A program made the translations under genes and the position numbers. The notes under the pieces are model-generated. The model was given only the letters and a program-made list of their open reading frames with translations. It searched no databases and was not told the DNA's origin. This document shows positions 30,047 to 38,449 of a DNA stretch of 64,000 nucleotides, piece after piece. The DNA is taken from contig SEGS01000004.1 in assembly GCA_004210915.1 (NCBI GenBank), positions 1 to 64,000 of the forward strand. Reading direction: 5' to 3'. The DNA comes from Variovorax sp. (GTDB taxonomy: Bacteria > Pseudomonadota > Gammaproteobacteria > Burkholderiales > Burkholderiaceae_C). Position 1 is the stretch's first letter; every line of letters starts with the position of its first letter.

Positions 30047-31018
30047 TCACTTGTAGTTGCGGATCTTGTCCAGGTTGGCCTTGCCGAACTGCTTCTCGAA
30101 ATCGGCATTCACGGGCGCCAGCATGGCCACGAACTTGGCCTTGTCGACGTTGTCGATCACAGTCATGCCCTGGGCGCGGAGTTCCTTCACGCCGTTGGCG
30201 TCGTCCTGGTCCACGCGGTCGCGGTTGGCCTTGGTGGCCACCTTGGCCGCTTCGAGGAATGCCGTCTTGTCGGCCGCGCTGAGCTTGTCGAACGAAGCCT
30301 TGTTCATCACGAAGATGCAAGGCGAGTAGACGTGGCCGGTCAGCGAGAGGTGTTTCTGCACCTGCGAGAACTTCGCCGACATGATGACCGGCAACGGGTT
30401 CTCCTGGCCATCGACGGTGCCCTGCTGCAGCGCCGTGAAGACTTCAGGGAAAGCCATTGGAGTCGTGACGATGCCCAGGCCCTTGTAGGCCGCGATGTGC
30501 ACCGGATTTTCCATGGTGCGCATCTTCAGGCCCTTCAGATCTTCCGGGCCCTTCACGTCGCGCTTGCTGTTGGTCATGTGACGGAAGCCGTTCTCGGCCC
30601 AGGCCAGCGCCTTGAATCCCTTGGCGTCGAACTTGCCCAGCAGGTCCTGGCCGATCGGGCCGTCGAGGACGGCGCGTGCGTGTGCCTTGTCGCGGAACAG
30701 GAAGGGCACATCGAGAATCTTGGTTTCCGGCACGAAGTTCGGCACCGGGCCGGTCGACGAGAAGGCCAGTTCCTGCGTGCCGAGTTGCACCGCCTCGATC
30801 GACTCCCGCTCGCCGCCCAGCGAGCCGTTGTAGAAGGTCTCGATCTTGTAGCGGTTGTTGGTGCGCGCAGCGACTTCCTTGGCGAAGGTGTCGATGGCCA
30901 CGCCTTGGTGCGAATTCTGGGCGGTCGAAATGCTGATCTTCATGGCGGTTTGCGCGAAGGCGGCGCAAGCCATGCCCATGCCCAGAACCAGGCCAGCGGC
31001 CAGTCGGTTCAATTTCAT
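30047..31018 (-). CDS. TRAP transporter solute receptor, DctP type
   Basis: 323 residues. A signal peptide (cleavage after AFAQ near residue 23) precedes a DctP receptor domain: YNGSLGGERESIEAVQLGTQEL, VLDVPFLF-type segment KILDVPFLFRDKAHA, and MRTMENPVHIAAYKGLG, which includes the conserved Arg that binds the ligand carboxylate. The ligand is probably a small organic acid. GGAGAC precedes the start. It is the first gene of dctP-dctQ-dctM. Confidence 0.92.
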   Translation of the reverse strand: MKLNRLAAGLVLGMGMACAAFAQTAMKISISTAQNSHQGVAIDTFAKEVAARTNNRYKIETFYNGSLGGERESIEAVQLGTQELAFSSTGPVPNFVPETKILDVPFLFRDKAHARAVLDGPIGQDLLGKFDAKGFKALAWAENGFRHMTNSKRDVKGPEDLKGLKMRTMENPVHIAAYKGLGIVTTPMAFPEVFTALQQGTVDGQENPLPVIMSAKFSQVQKHLSLTGHVYSPCIFVMNKASFDKLSAADKTAFLEAAKVATKANRDRVDQDDANGVKELRAQGMTVIDNVDKAKFVAMLAPVNADFEKQFGKANLDKIRNYK

Positions 31019-31170
31019 TTGGAAGTCTCCTCGGGTGAACAGGTCGCGGCAGGACCGCGGGGAACCGTGGACTATGCCGCAATCGCGTACCTCCAGGTGT
31101 CGGGAGTTTCACGGACGCAGGCGCGAATCAGGTCGCAAAACGCGTGGGGGCGGTATCGCACAATTTACGC

Positions 31171-32232
31171 ATGCCCATGCTGCCTCCCGATCTGCTCGCC
31201 ACCTTGCAATTGCCTGTGCTGCAGGACGCCGACCTCGACACCCAGGCCAGCTTCTTCAAGCGGCCTGAGGTCCGCGGGCTTTACTTTCAGGTGGTGGAGG
31301 GCTCGGCAAAGGACGAGGTGCTGCGGGCCGCCGTCGCGCACTTCGGCGACCTCCATCCGCACCGAGCCGCCTTGCTGGCGGTGTTCTGCGGCGCGCTGGT
31401 CGAGAACGGCGCCGATCCGCAGCTGCTATTCGACGCTGTTCGGCAGCTGGCCGGGCGCCTGCTGACGTCGTTGGCGCCTTACTGCGCGGCGCAACCGCAC
31501 GAACCGGACGAGGACGACGATGAACCGCAGGACGAAGACGAGCTCGCCGCCTGGCAGGCCGCTGAAGCGGCGCTCGCGGCGCTGTCGCCGCCGGCGCGTT
31601 TCGAGGTCGAAGCGCGCCAACGCGCGGTCGACCTGCTGGTGCTGCCGCTCATGACCATGGTGGTGCGCGATGTGCGCAACCACCACTCGCTGTTGGCAGA
31701 CGAAAGCCTGCTCGCGCACGTCGAGGCGATGTATGCCAACGACTCGCTGCCCTTCGAGGCCTTGCACTTCCTGCGCGCCGCAGCCCAGCTGTCGTACGAG
31801 GACGAACTGGTGGTCCTGCTGCCGGCCTCGCGCGCGGGCATGGTCGTGCGCGCTCAGGGCATCAACAACAACTTCCACGCCTTCACCCTGCTGCAGGACC
31901 TGATGGAAACGCACGCCCAAGCGCTGGGCATCCGGCAGCCGCCGCGCACGCGCCGCGACGGCGACAGCGATGCCGCCTCGTTCCTCTGGCTGCAGGCGAC
32001 GGCCTTCGCCAAGGGCGAGCTGGTGGACCGCGCGGCGTGTTCCTGGGGAGAAGGCACGCTGCGCGAGAACGCGCGCAGGCAAGGCCGGCTGGTGCTCGTC
32101 GCGCTGGAGACGGACGACAAGCCCGCCCGCGGCTGGAACGGGTTCACCCACGTGCTGCACGCCGAGCAGAACCCGCAGGTGACGCTGGTGCACTTCCTCA
32201 GGCCTGACGAGGTCGACGCGTACCTCGCCTGA
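31171..32232 (+). CDS. uncharacterised acidic protein
   Basis: 353 residues, no signal or membrane segment. The N-terminal part is helical. A very acidic linker sits at about 115-130 (Glu/Asp-rich, DEDDDEPQDEDE), then a helical region, and a C-terminal domain with VVRAQGINNNFHAFTLLQDLMETHAQ and ends HFLRPDEVDAYLA. I do not recognise a family. The start at 31171 is a choice among nearby ATGs with no strong ribosome site. It is divergent from dctP and convergent with ETF-QO. Confidence 0.65.
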   Translation: MPMLPPDLLATLQLPVLQDADLDTQASFFKRPEVRGLYFQVVEGSAKDEVLRAAVAHFGDLHPHRAALLAVFCGALVENGADPQLLFDAVRQLAGRLLTSLAPYCAAQPHEPDEDDDEPQDEDELAAWQAAEAALAALSPPARFEVEARQRAVDLLVLPLMTMVVRDVRNHHSLLADESLLAHVEAMYANDSLPFEALHFLRAAAQLSYEDELVVLLPASRAGMVVRAQGINNNFHAFTLLQDLMETHAQALGIRQPPRTRRDGDSDAASFLWLQATAFAKGELVDRAACSWGEGTLRENARRQGRLVLVALETDDKPARGWNGFTHVLHAEQNPQVTLVHFLRPDEVDAYLA

Positions 32233-32244
32233 AGTGCCATGAGA

Positions 32245-32266
32245 AAAGCCCTCCGAAGAGGGCTTT
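32245..32266. terminator. bidirectional rho-independent terminator
   Basis: AAAGCCCTC (32245-32253), loop CGAA, GAGGGCTTT (32258-32266): a perfect 9-bp stem with A-rich and T-rich flanks. It lies between the stops of two convergent genes, so it can serve both strands. Confidence 0.8.
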
Positions 32267-32295
32267 CCAGGGCGTCGCTCGCGGATGCGGGCGTC

Positions 32296-33993
32296 TTACA
32301 TGCCCCCGTAGTTCGGTCCGCCGCCGCCTTCGGGCGTGACCCACACGATGTTCTGGGTCGGATCCTTGATGTCGCAGGTCTTGCAGTGCACGCAGTTCTG
32401 CGCGTTGATCTGCAGGCGCTGCCGGCCGCTGTCGCCATCGGGCACGAACTCGTACACCCCCGCCGGGCAGTAGCGCTGCTCGGGGCCGTCGTACTCGGGC
32501 AGGTTGATGGTGGTCGGCACCGCGCTGTCCTTCAGCGTCAGGTGTGCCGGCTGCTGCTCTTCATGGTTCGTGTTGCTGATGAAGACGCTCGAGAGCCGAT
32601 CAAAAGTCAGCTTGCCATCGGGCTTGGGGTAGGCGATCTTCTTGCATTCCGAAGCACGCTTCAGGCGCGCGTGGTCGGGCTCGGTGCGATGGATGGTCCA
32701 GGGGATGTGGCCGCGCAGCACGAACTGCTCGATGCCGGTCATCAGCGTGCCGACCGTCAGGCCCTTCTTGAACCACTGCTTGAAATTGCGCGCCTTGTGC
32801 AGTTCCTCGTGCAGCCAGCTCTTCTCGAAGGCGGCGGGGTAGGCGGTCAGTTCGTCCTGCGCGCGGCCTTCGCCGATCGCATCGAAGGCCGCTTCGGCCG
32901 CCAGCATGCCGGTCTTGATGGCCGCATGGCTGCCCTTGATGCGGCTCGCGTTCAGGTAGCCAGCCTCGCAACCGACCAGCACGCCGCCCGGGAACACCGT
33001 CTTCGGCAGTGACAGCAAGCCGCCGGCCGTGATTGCGCGGGCGCCGTAGCTCAGGCGCTTCGCGGGCTTCAAACCCTTGTCCTGACCTTCGAGGTACCAG
33101 CGGATGTTGGGATGCGTCTTGAAGCGCTGGAACTCCTCGAACGGGCTCATGTGCGGGTTCTGGTAGTCGAGGCCGACCACGTAGCCGATGATGAGCTGGT
33201 TGTTTTCCGCGTGGTACACGAAGGAGCCGCCGTAGGTGTCGCCTGGCAGCGGCCAGCCGGCCGTGTGCACCGCGAGGCCGGGCTGGTGCCGGGCCGGATC
33301 GATCTCCCAGAGCTCCTTGATGCCGATGCCGTAGCTCTGCGGGTCCTTGCCCTCGGCGAGCTTGTACTTGGCGATCAGCTGGCGGCCCAAGTGGCCGCGC
33401 GAGCCTTCGGCGAAGACCGTGTACTTGCCGTGCAGTTCCATGCCGAGCTGGAAGTTCTCGGTCGGCTCGCCGTCCTTGCCCACGCCCATGTTGCCGGTCG
33501 CGACGCCGCGCACCTTGCCGTCTTCGGTGTAGAGCACCTCCGCCGCCGGGAAGCCCGGGAAGATCTCGACGCCCAGCGCCTCGGCCTGCTGCGCGAGCCA
33601 GCGCGTGACGTTGCCCAGGCTGACGATGTAGTTGCCTTCGTTGTGGAAGTTGTGCGGCAACAGGAAGTTCGGCGTCCGCGTGCCGCCGGTTTCGCTCAGC
33701 AGCAGGAAAGCGTCTTCGGTGACGGGCTGGTTGAGCGGCGCACCGAGCTCCTTCCAGTTCGGGATCAGTTCGGTCAGCGCGCGCGGGTCCATGATCGCGC
33801 CCGACAGGATGTGCGCGCCGGGCTCCGAACCCTTCTCGAGCACGACGACCGAAATTTCCTTTTCATTCTGTTCGGCCAGTTGCTTCAGGCGGATGGCCGT
33901 TGCGAGGCCCGCCGGCCCGCCGCCCACCACGACCACGTCGTACTCCATGGCTTCGCGAGGGCCGAACTGGGCGATGATTTCGTCGTGGGTCAT
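32296..33993 (-). CDS. etfQO: electron-transfer flavoprotein-ubiquinone oxidoreductase
   Basis: 565 residues. It takes electrons from reduced ETF, fed by acyl-CoA dehydrogenases, and passes them to ubiquinone at the inner membrane. FAD motif VVVGGGPAGLATAIRL is near residue 20. The C-terminal [4Fe-4S] ferredoxin-like part has CVHCKTCDIKDPTQNIVWV. GFEAGYLN-type segment VGCEAGYLNASRIKGSH is present. The start at 33993 (MTHDEI) gives the family length. It complements the acyl-CoA dehydrogenase of the valine operon. Confidence 0.95.
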   Translation of the reverse strand: MTHDEIIAQFGPREAMEYDVVVVGGGPAGLATAIRLKQLAEQNEKEISVVVLEKGSEPGAHILSGAIMDPRALTELIPNWKELGAPLNQPVTEDAFLLLSETGGTRTPNFLLPHNFHNEGNYIVSLGNVTRWLAQQAEALGVEIFPGFPAAEVLYTEDGKVRGVATGNMGVGKDGEPTENFQLGMELHGKYTVFAEGSRGHLGRQLIAKYKLAEGKDPQSYGIGIKELWEIDPARHQPGLAVHTAGWPLPGDTYGGSFVYHAENNQLIIGYVVGLDYQNPHMSPFEEFQRFKTHPNIRWYLEGQDKGLKPAKRLSYGARAITAGGLLSLPKTVFPGGVLVGCEAGYLNASRIKGSHAAIKTGMLAAEAAFDAIGEGRAQDELTAYPAAFEKSWLHEELHKARNFKQWFKKGLTVGTLMTGIEQFVLRGHIPWTIHRTEPDHARLKRASECKKIAYPKPDGKLTFDRLSSVFISNTNHEEQQPAHLTLKDSAVPTTINLPEYDGPEQRYCPAGVYEFVPDGDSGRQRLQINAQNCVHCKTCDIKDPTQNIVWVTPEGGGGPNYGGM

Positions 33994-34088
33994 GGGTCGG
34001 GTCGATATGATTTGAAGAGACTGGCACCGGGGGGATGCGGGGCATTTTATGCGGCGTGTCCACCCGTGGACGTCAGCCTTTGGCGCCA

Positions 34089-34118
34089 CCTTCGGCGTCG
34101 CCTTCGGCGTCGCCTTCG
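34089..34118. repeat. 12-bp tandem repeat, two and a half copies
   Basis: CCTTCGGCGTCG occurs at 34089-34100 and 34101-34112, followed by a partial copy CCTTCG. It lies between ETF-QO and the DMT exporter gene, just upstream of the likely ribosome site of the exporter. Confidence 0.55.
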
Positions 34119-34140
34119 CGACGCTGTATCAGGAATTTTC

Positions 34141-35129
34141 ATGACACACCGCAGCGAAATCACGCGGCCTCTGGCCCTGCCCGCGTCGACGCGCGGGACC
34201 TCCGGGTTCGGCGTCTGACGCGCCATCACGCGCTCATCGGCATCGCAGCCGGTCTGGCGGCCGGCGCGTTGTGGGGGCTGGTTTTTGTCGCGCCGCGCAT
34301 GGTGGGCAACTTCGGCATGGTCGACATCGCTGCCTCCCGCTTCGCGGTCTTCGGCGCGGTGGCCGGGCTCGCACTGTTCACGCGCCCTGCGGCGACGCGC
34401 TGGCCAACGCTGCGGCAGGCTGCTGCGGCGCTCGGGCTCAGCGTGCTGGGCTTCACTGGCTACTACGTGTTTCTCGCCTTCGCCATCGTCGCGGCCGGTA
34501 CCGAAGTGCCCAGCCTGATCATCGGCACGATCCCGGTCTGGATGATGCTGTTGGGCCGACCCGCGGGCCTGCGCATGACGGCGCTGCTGCCCGGCCTGGC
34601 GCTGACCGCCCTCGGCATCGGGCTCATGGTGGCCGGCGCCTGGCCGGACAGCGCGGATGGCGGGCAGGGCGCAGCGCTCTATGGCCGTGGGCTGCTGCTG
34701 GCGCTCGTCGCAATGGCGAGCTGGACGGCCTACGGCCTGCTCAACGCCGCATGGTTGCGGCGGCACACGGAGATCGATGCCACCGATTGGGCCAACTGGC
34801 TCGGCGTTGCCACCGGCTTGGGGGGCCTCCTGATCTGGCTGGCCGGCGGGTCGAGCGTCGAGACGATGCGCGTCCAGTCCAACGTCGGCCTCTTCGTGCT
34901 CCTGGCGCTGGCTGGCGGCGTGGGTTCGTCGTGGCTGGCCACCGTGCTCTGGAACGTGGCGAGCCAGCGGCTGCCGGCCAGCCTGTGCGGCCAGCTGATC
35001 GTGAGCGAAACGTTGTTCGCCCTTTTCTATTCTTTTCTGTGGGACGGCCGCTGGCCCCGCACCATCGAGCTCGTCGCCGCCGCGCTGTTCGTGCTCGGCA
35101 TCCTCGCATCCATCAAGGCGCACCGATGA
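34141..35129 (+). CDS. EamA/DMT-family exporter, apparent N-terminal frameshift
   Basis: A ten-segment drug/metabolite transporter of the EamA type; the membrane domain runs from about 34220 (ALIGIAAGLAAGALWGL) to 35129. The best start is the ATG at 34141 (MTHRSEITRPLALPASTR), with AGGAA 8 bases upstream, but that frame stops at 34216-34218. The transporter frame is open further upstream yet has no good start there: an ATG at 34035 with no Shine-Dalgarno, or a rare CTG at 34214. A single-base shift near 34195-34215 would join the two. Either a sequencing error, a real lesion, or an unusual start. It overlaps the thioesterase gene by four bases. Confidence 0.6.
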
Positions 35130-35548
35130 GAATCGACATCCCCGAGAAGAAGAAACTGGTCTACGAAATGATCATCCCGATCCGCTGGGGCGACATGGAC
35201 GCGATGGGCCACCTCAACAACGGCAGCTACTTCCGCTATCTCGAAACCGCGCGCATCGACTGGTTCCAGTCGCTGGGCCTCGACCCCTCGCCCGCGGGCG
35301 AGGGCATGGTCATCGTCAACGCCTTCTGCAACTTCTACAAGCAGCTCGAATACCCGGGCGGTGTCTTGATGAAGATGTATGCCAGCGACCCCGCGCGCAC
35401 CACCTTCGAGACTTGGGGCACGATGGCGCGCGCCGATGCGCCAGAGGTGATCTGCGCGGCCGGTGGTGCCACCACGATCTGGGTCGATTTCCCGAAACAG
35501 AAAGCGCTGCCCCTGCCTGAGTGGCTGCGCCAGATCGTCAGCGACTGA
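35126..35548 (+). CDS. acyl-CoA thioesterase, 4-hydroxybenzoyl-CoA thioesterase type
   Basis: 140 residues with a single hotdog domain. The catalytic motif RWGDMDAMGHLNNGSYFRYLE (first Asp as nucleophile/base in this family) is near residues 20-40. It hydrolyses an acyl-CoA; the acyl group is not readable. It starts in the ATGA overlap with the exporter gene and is probably co-translated. Confidence 0.87.
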   Translation: MRIDIPEKKKLVYEMIIPIRWGDMDAMGHLNNGSYFRYLETARIDWFQSLGLDPSPAGEGMVIVNAFCNFYKQLEYPGGVLMKMYASDPARTTFETWGTMARADAPEVICAAGGATTIWVDFPKQKALPLPEWLRQIVSD

Positions 35549-35560
35549 GCTGGCGGCTGG

Positions 35561-36901
35561 TCATTTCAGAGGCCGCAGCACGATGCGCGCCTCGAAGCCC
35601 GAGGCTGCACCGGCAGGCGGCGAGCCCAGCACAAGCTGGGCGTCGTGCTTGGCCACGATGGTCGCCACGATCGACAGGCCCAGACCGTAACCTGCGCGCT
35701 CGGCGCTGTGCCGCACATGGCGCAGCTGGAGGGTGCGCAGTTCGACGTCGTTCACGCCGGGGCCGAAATCGCGCACCACCAGCTCGCCCGCGGTCGTCAC
35801 CTCGAGCTGCACCCGCGCCGTGCCTCCGTAGGACAGCGCGTTCTCGATCAGGTTGCGCAACGCGATGGCCAGCGCGTCGAAGTCGCCCAGCGTGCGGGGC
35901 GCTGCGCCGGATTCGGGCACCTCGAGGTCGAGCCGGCCCATCGCGCGGGCGTCTTGCCAGAACTCTTGCGCGACCGTCGCGGCCAGTTGCACGAGGTCGA
36001 CCTCGGCACGCGCGAGCGAGGCGCCCGACTCGGCCCGCGACAGCTGCAGCAATTTCTCGGCGCGGTGGCTCAGCGATTGCAAGGCCGCCAGTGCGCCTTC
36101 CACGTCGCCGCGCCGCAATCCGTGGTCGAGCGCCGTCTGCAGATGCAGCCGCGCCGCCGCGAGCGGGGTGCGCAACTCGTGCGCGGCATTGGCCGCCAGC
36201 GCGCGTTCCACATCGAGCGATTGCGACAGCCGCTCGAGCAACCGGTTCACATGGTCGCCCACCAGCGCCAGCTCGGCTGGCAGGCCGGGCAGCGGGATGG
36301 GCCGCAGGTCGGTGCCGCTGCGCTCGCCGATCTCGCTGCCCAGTTGCTGCAGCGGTTGCAATTGCTGGCGCGCGATGCGCGACAGCAGCAGCGCCAGCAA
36401 GGGCAGCATCGCGCCCATCAGAAGCAGCAGGCCGAACAGCGTGCGGTTGAGCGCGTCGCGCCGCTCGCTCATCGGATCGGCCACCTGAAGGAAGAGGTCG
36501 CGCGTCGGGTGGCGCACCGTATAGATGCGCCAGGCGTCCAGGTTGGTGAAACCGGGCGCCACCGGCACATCGAAGGTGTCGGGCGGCGTTTCCGCCGATT
36601 GCAGCCACACGCGCGCATGGCCGTCGACCACCTGGTAGACCACCGCCGCATCGCGGAACAGCGGTGTCGGCGCGATCAGCGGCCGCATCACCCGCGCTTC
36701 ATCCCGGCGACTGTCGATCTCCTCGACGGCCAGGTCGAACATGCGGTGCGACAGCTCGACGAGTTCGTTGTCGAAGTTGTGGTTGATCTCGCGATCGACG
36801 TACCAGGCGACGGCCAGCACGCTGACGAGCCAGACGCCGCCGATCCACACGACCAGCGTGCGCGTCAGGCGGCCGGCCAGGGTGCGGGGCTCGGGCATCA
36901 T
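35561..36901 (-). CDS. sensor histidine kinase, QseC/PmrB type
   Basis: 446 residues. Two membrane segments (about 14-34 and 160-182) flank a periplasmic sensor region. A HAMP-like linker follows, then the dimerisation domain with the phospho-His in AAHELRTPLAAARL, and an ATPase domain with NLIENALSYGG, DFGPGV and GYGLGLSIV. It is coupled to the response regulator by ATGA overlap. Divergent PAP2 phosphatase and eptA suggest it senses envelope stress such as cationic peptides or metals. Confidence 0.9.
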   Translation of the reverse strand: MMPEPRTLAGRLTRTLVVWIGGVWLVSVLAVAWYVDREINHNFDNELVELSHRMFDLAVEEIDSRRDEARVMRPLIAPTPLFRDAAVVYQVVDGHARVWLQSAETPPDTFDVPVAPGFTNLDAWRIYTVRHPTRDLFLQVADPMSERRDALNRTLFGLLLLMGAMLPLLALLLSRIARQQLQPLQQLGSEIGERSGTDLRPIPLPGLPAELALVGDHVNRLLERLSQSLDVERALAANAAHELRTPLAAARLHLQTALDHGLRRGDVEGALAALQSLSHRAEKLLQLSRAESGASLARAEVDLVQLAATVAQEFWQDARAMGRLDLEVPESGAAPRTLGDFDALAIALRNLIENALSYGGTARVQLEVTTAGELVVRDFGPGVNDVELRTLQLRHVRHSAERAGYGLGLSIVATIVAKHDAQLVLGSPPAGAASGFEARIVLRPLK

Positions 36902-37569
36902 TCTTCGTCGAAGGACACGGCAAGCCGGTACCCCAGGCCGCGCAAGGTCTGGATGTGCGTGCGACCGAGCTTGCGGCGCAAGCGGCTGATGAACACCTCG
37001 AGCGTGTTGCTGTCGGTCTCGTCGTCGAAGCCGTACAGCGCGTCCTGCAGGCTTTCGCGCGTGTGGATGCGGTCGGGGCGCGTGGCCATCACGCGCAGCA
37101 GCGCCCACTCCTTTTGCGTGAGCGTGACCGGCGCGCCGTTCTTGCTTACCAGGTCGCGCGACAGGTCGATTGCCACCGCGCCGAGCTGCAGCACCGGCGC
37201 GTTACCCGCGCTGCGCCGGCGCTCCACGGCCCGCAGGCGCGCCAGCAACTCGCCGGGGTCGTACGGCTTGGTCAGGTAGTCGTCGGCACCGGCGTCCAGG
37301 CCGCGGATGCGGTCGGTCACCTGGTCACGGGCCGTGAGCACGATGACGATCGGGCGTTCCTTCAGGTTGCGAATCGCGGGCAGCAGCGCGAGGCCGTCGC
37401 CGTCGCCCAGGTGCAGGTCGAGCAAGACGGCTGCGTACTGGGCCGAAAGCAGGGCACCGCGCGCGGCAGCCAGGCTCGGCACATCGTCGACCACGAAAGC
37501 CTTGGCGCGCAGGTAACTGCAGACAGCCTCCGACAGGGCCACGTCATCTTCGACCAGCAGTACGCGCAC
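36898..37569 (-). CDS. OmpR-family response regulator, QseB/PmrA type
   Basis: 223 residues. The receiver domain has the acidic pair VEDD, phospho-acceptor Asp in LLDLHLGDGDGL (about residue 51) and the Lys in YLTKPYDPGELL. The C-terminal winged helix has TLTQKEWALL and the recognition region NTLEVFISRLRRKLG. The start is GTG at 37569 (VRVLLVEDD), with AGAGGG upstream; longer frames add non-family residues. It is divergent from the PAP2 gene, with operator-like repeats between. Confidence 0.92.
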   Translation of the reverse strand: MRVLLVEDDVALSEAVCSYLRAKAFVVDDVPSLAAARGALLSAQYAAVLLDLHLGDGDGLALLPAIRNLKERPIVIVLTARDQVTDRIRGLDAGADDYLTKPYDPGELLARLRAVERRRSAGNAPVLQLGAVAIDLSRDLVSKNGAPVTLTQKEWALLRVMATRPDRIHTRESLQDALYGFDDETDSNTLEVFISRLRRKLGRTHIQTLRGLGYRLAVSFDEE

Positions 37570-37587
37570 GCGACCCTCTTCTTTGGA

Positions 37588-37601
37588 ATTCCTGAAGGAA
37601 T
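37588..37601. promoter_or_regulatory. 14-bp palindrome in the response-regulator promoter
   Basis: ATTCCT-GA-AGGAAT is a perfect inverted repeat 18 bases upstream of the response-regulator start. It contains a minus-strand copy of the TTCAG half-site seen at 37622, so it may serve autoregulation. Confidence 0.4.
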
Positions 37602-37621
37602 GCAGTCTATCGGCGCAGGCC

Positions 37622-37637
37622 TTCAGATGGCGTTCAG
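37622..37637 (+). promoter_or_regulatory. candidate PmrA/QseB-type box
   Basis: Two direct TTCAG copies start at 37622 and 37633, an 11-base period, as in known PmrA and QseB sites made of two direct half-sites one helical turn apart. It lies 27 bases upstream of the PAP2 gene. Confidence 0.45.
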
Positions 37638-37663
37638 GTCGCGCGCGCAAGCTCGCCGCATCC

Positions 37664-38392
37664 ATGGAACGTCCCGCTCTTCATGGTCTTCGCGGCCCGA
37701 TCGCGGCCACCCTCCTTTCGCTGCTCTGCGTGCTGGCGTGGGACGCGAGCGGCCTGGACCTGGCGGCGGCGCAGTGGCTCGGAACGCCCGGCGGATTCCG
37801 CTGGCGCCACGACCCCGCACTGGTGCTCTGGATGCACGAGGTTCCGCGCTTCGCGAGCTGGCTGCTGATCGCGCTCCTCGTCGTTGCGGTCCGGTGGCCG
37901 GTCGGGTTCTTGCGGCAGGTCGACCGCGCAGGGCGCGTGCAACTGGCGCTCACCGTGGTGGGATCGGTGCTTGTCGTGTCGTTCATCAAGACCCATAGCG
38001 CCACCAGCTGCCCGTGGGACCTGCAGGCCTTCGGCGGCGTGGCGCGGCACGTGTCGCACTGGACCTGGGGCATCGGGGACGGCGGACCGGGCAAGTGCTT
38101 CCCGGCCGGACACGCCTCGGCCGCGTTCGCGTACCTCGGTGGCTGGTTCGTCTTGCGTCGGACAGCCCCGCGCATCGCGCGCCGCTGGCTCGCGGTGGCG
38201 CTGGCGGCCGGCCTGGTATTGGGCCTGGGGCAACAAGTTCGCGGCGCGCACTACATGAGCCACACGCTCTGGACGGCGTGGATCTGCTGGAGCATCGGTT
38301 GGCTGGTCGACGGCATGGCAGCGCTGGTGCGTGCCCGTGCGCGCGTGCCCGAACGCCTGAAGCCTGGCGCTGTGCCCGCACAACCAAGCTGA
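37664..38392 (+). CDS. PAP2-family membrane phosphatase, lipid A type
   Basis: 242 residues with about six membrane segments. Phosphatase motifs: KTHSATSCPWDL (a variant of motif 1 with CPWD), PAGHASA with the phospho-enzyme His region (motif 2), and RGAHYMSHTLW (motif 3). Its place next to eptA and a PmrAB-like pair suggests removal of a phosphate from lipid A or a related lipid at the inner membrane. The specific substrate is inferred from context. Confidence 0.8.
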   Translation: MERPALHGLRGPIAATLLSLLCVLAWDASGLDLAAAQWLGTPGGFRWRHDPALVLWMHEVPRFASWLLIALLVVAVRWPVGFLRQVDRAGRVQLALTVVGSVLVVSFIKTHSATSCPWDLQAFGGVARHVSHWTWGIGDGGPGKCFPAGHASAAFAYLGGWFVLRRTAPRIARRWLAVALAAGLVLGLGQQVRGAHYMSHTLWTAWICWSIGWLVDGMAALVRARARVPERLKPGAVPAQPS

Positions 38393-38411
38393 ACCAACCC
38401 TGAGCGGGACG

Positions 38412-38427
38412 TTCAGGCTGGGCTCAC
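38412..38427 (+). promoter_or_regulatory. second PmrA/QseB-type half-site pair upstream of eptA
   Basis: TTCAG at 38412 is followed one 11-base period later by the imperfect copy CTCAC at 38423, starting 38 bases before eptA. The sequence GTTCAGG is shared with the box at 37632-37638. Confidence 0.35.
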
Positions 38428-38449
38428 GCCCACTGCCTACCGTCGCTGG

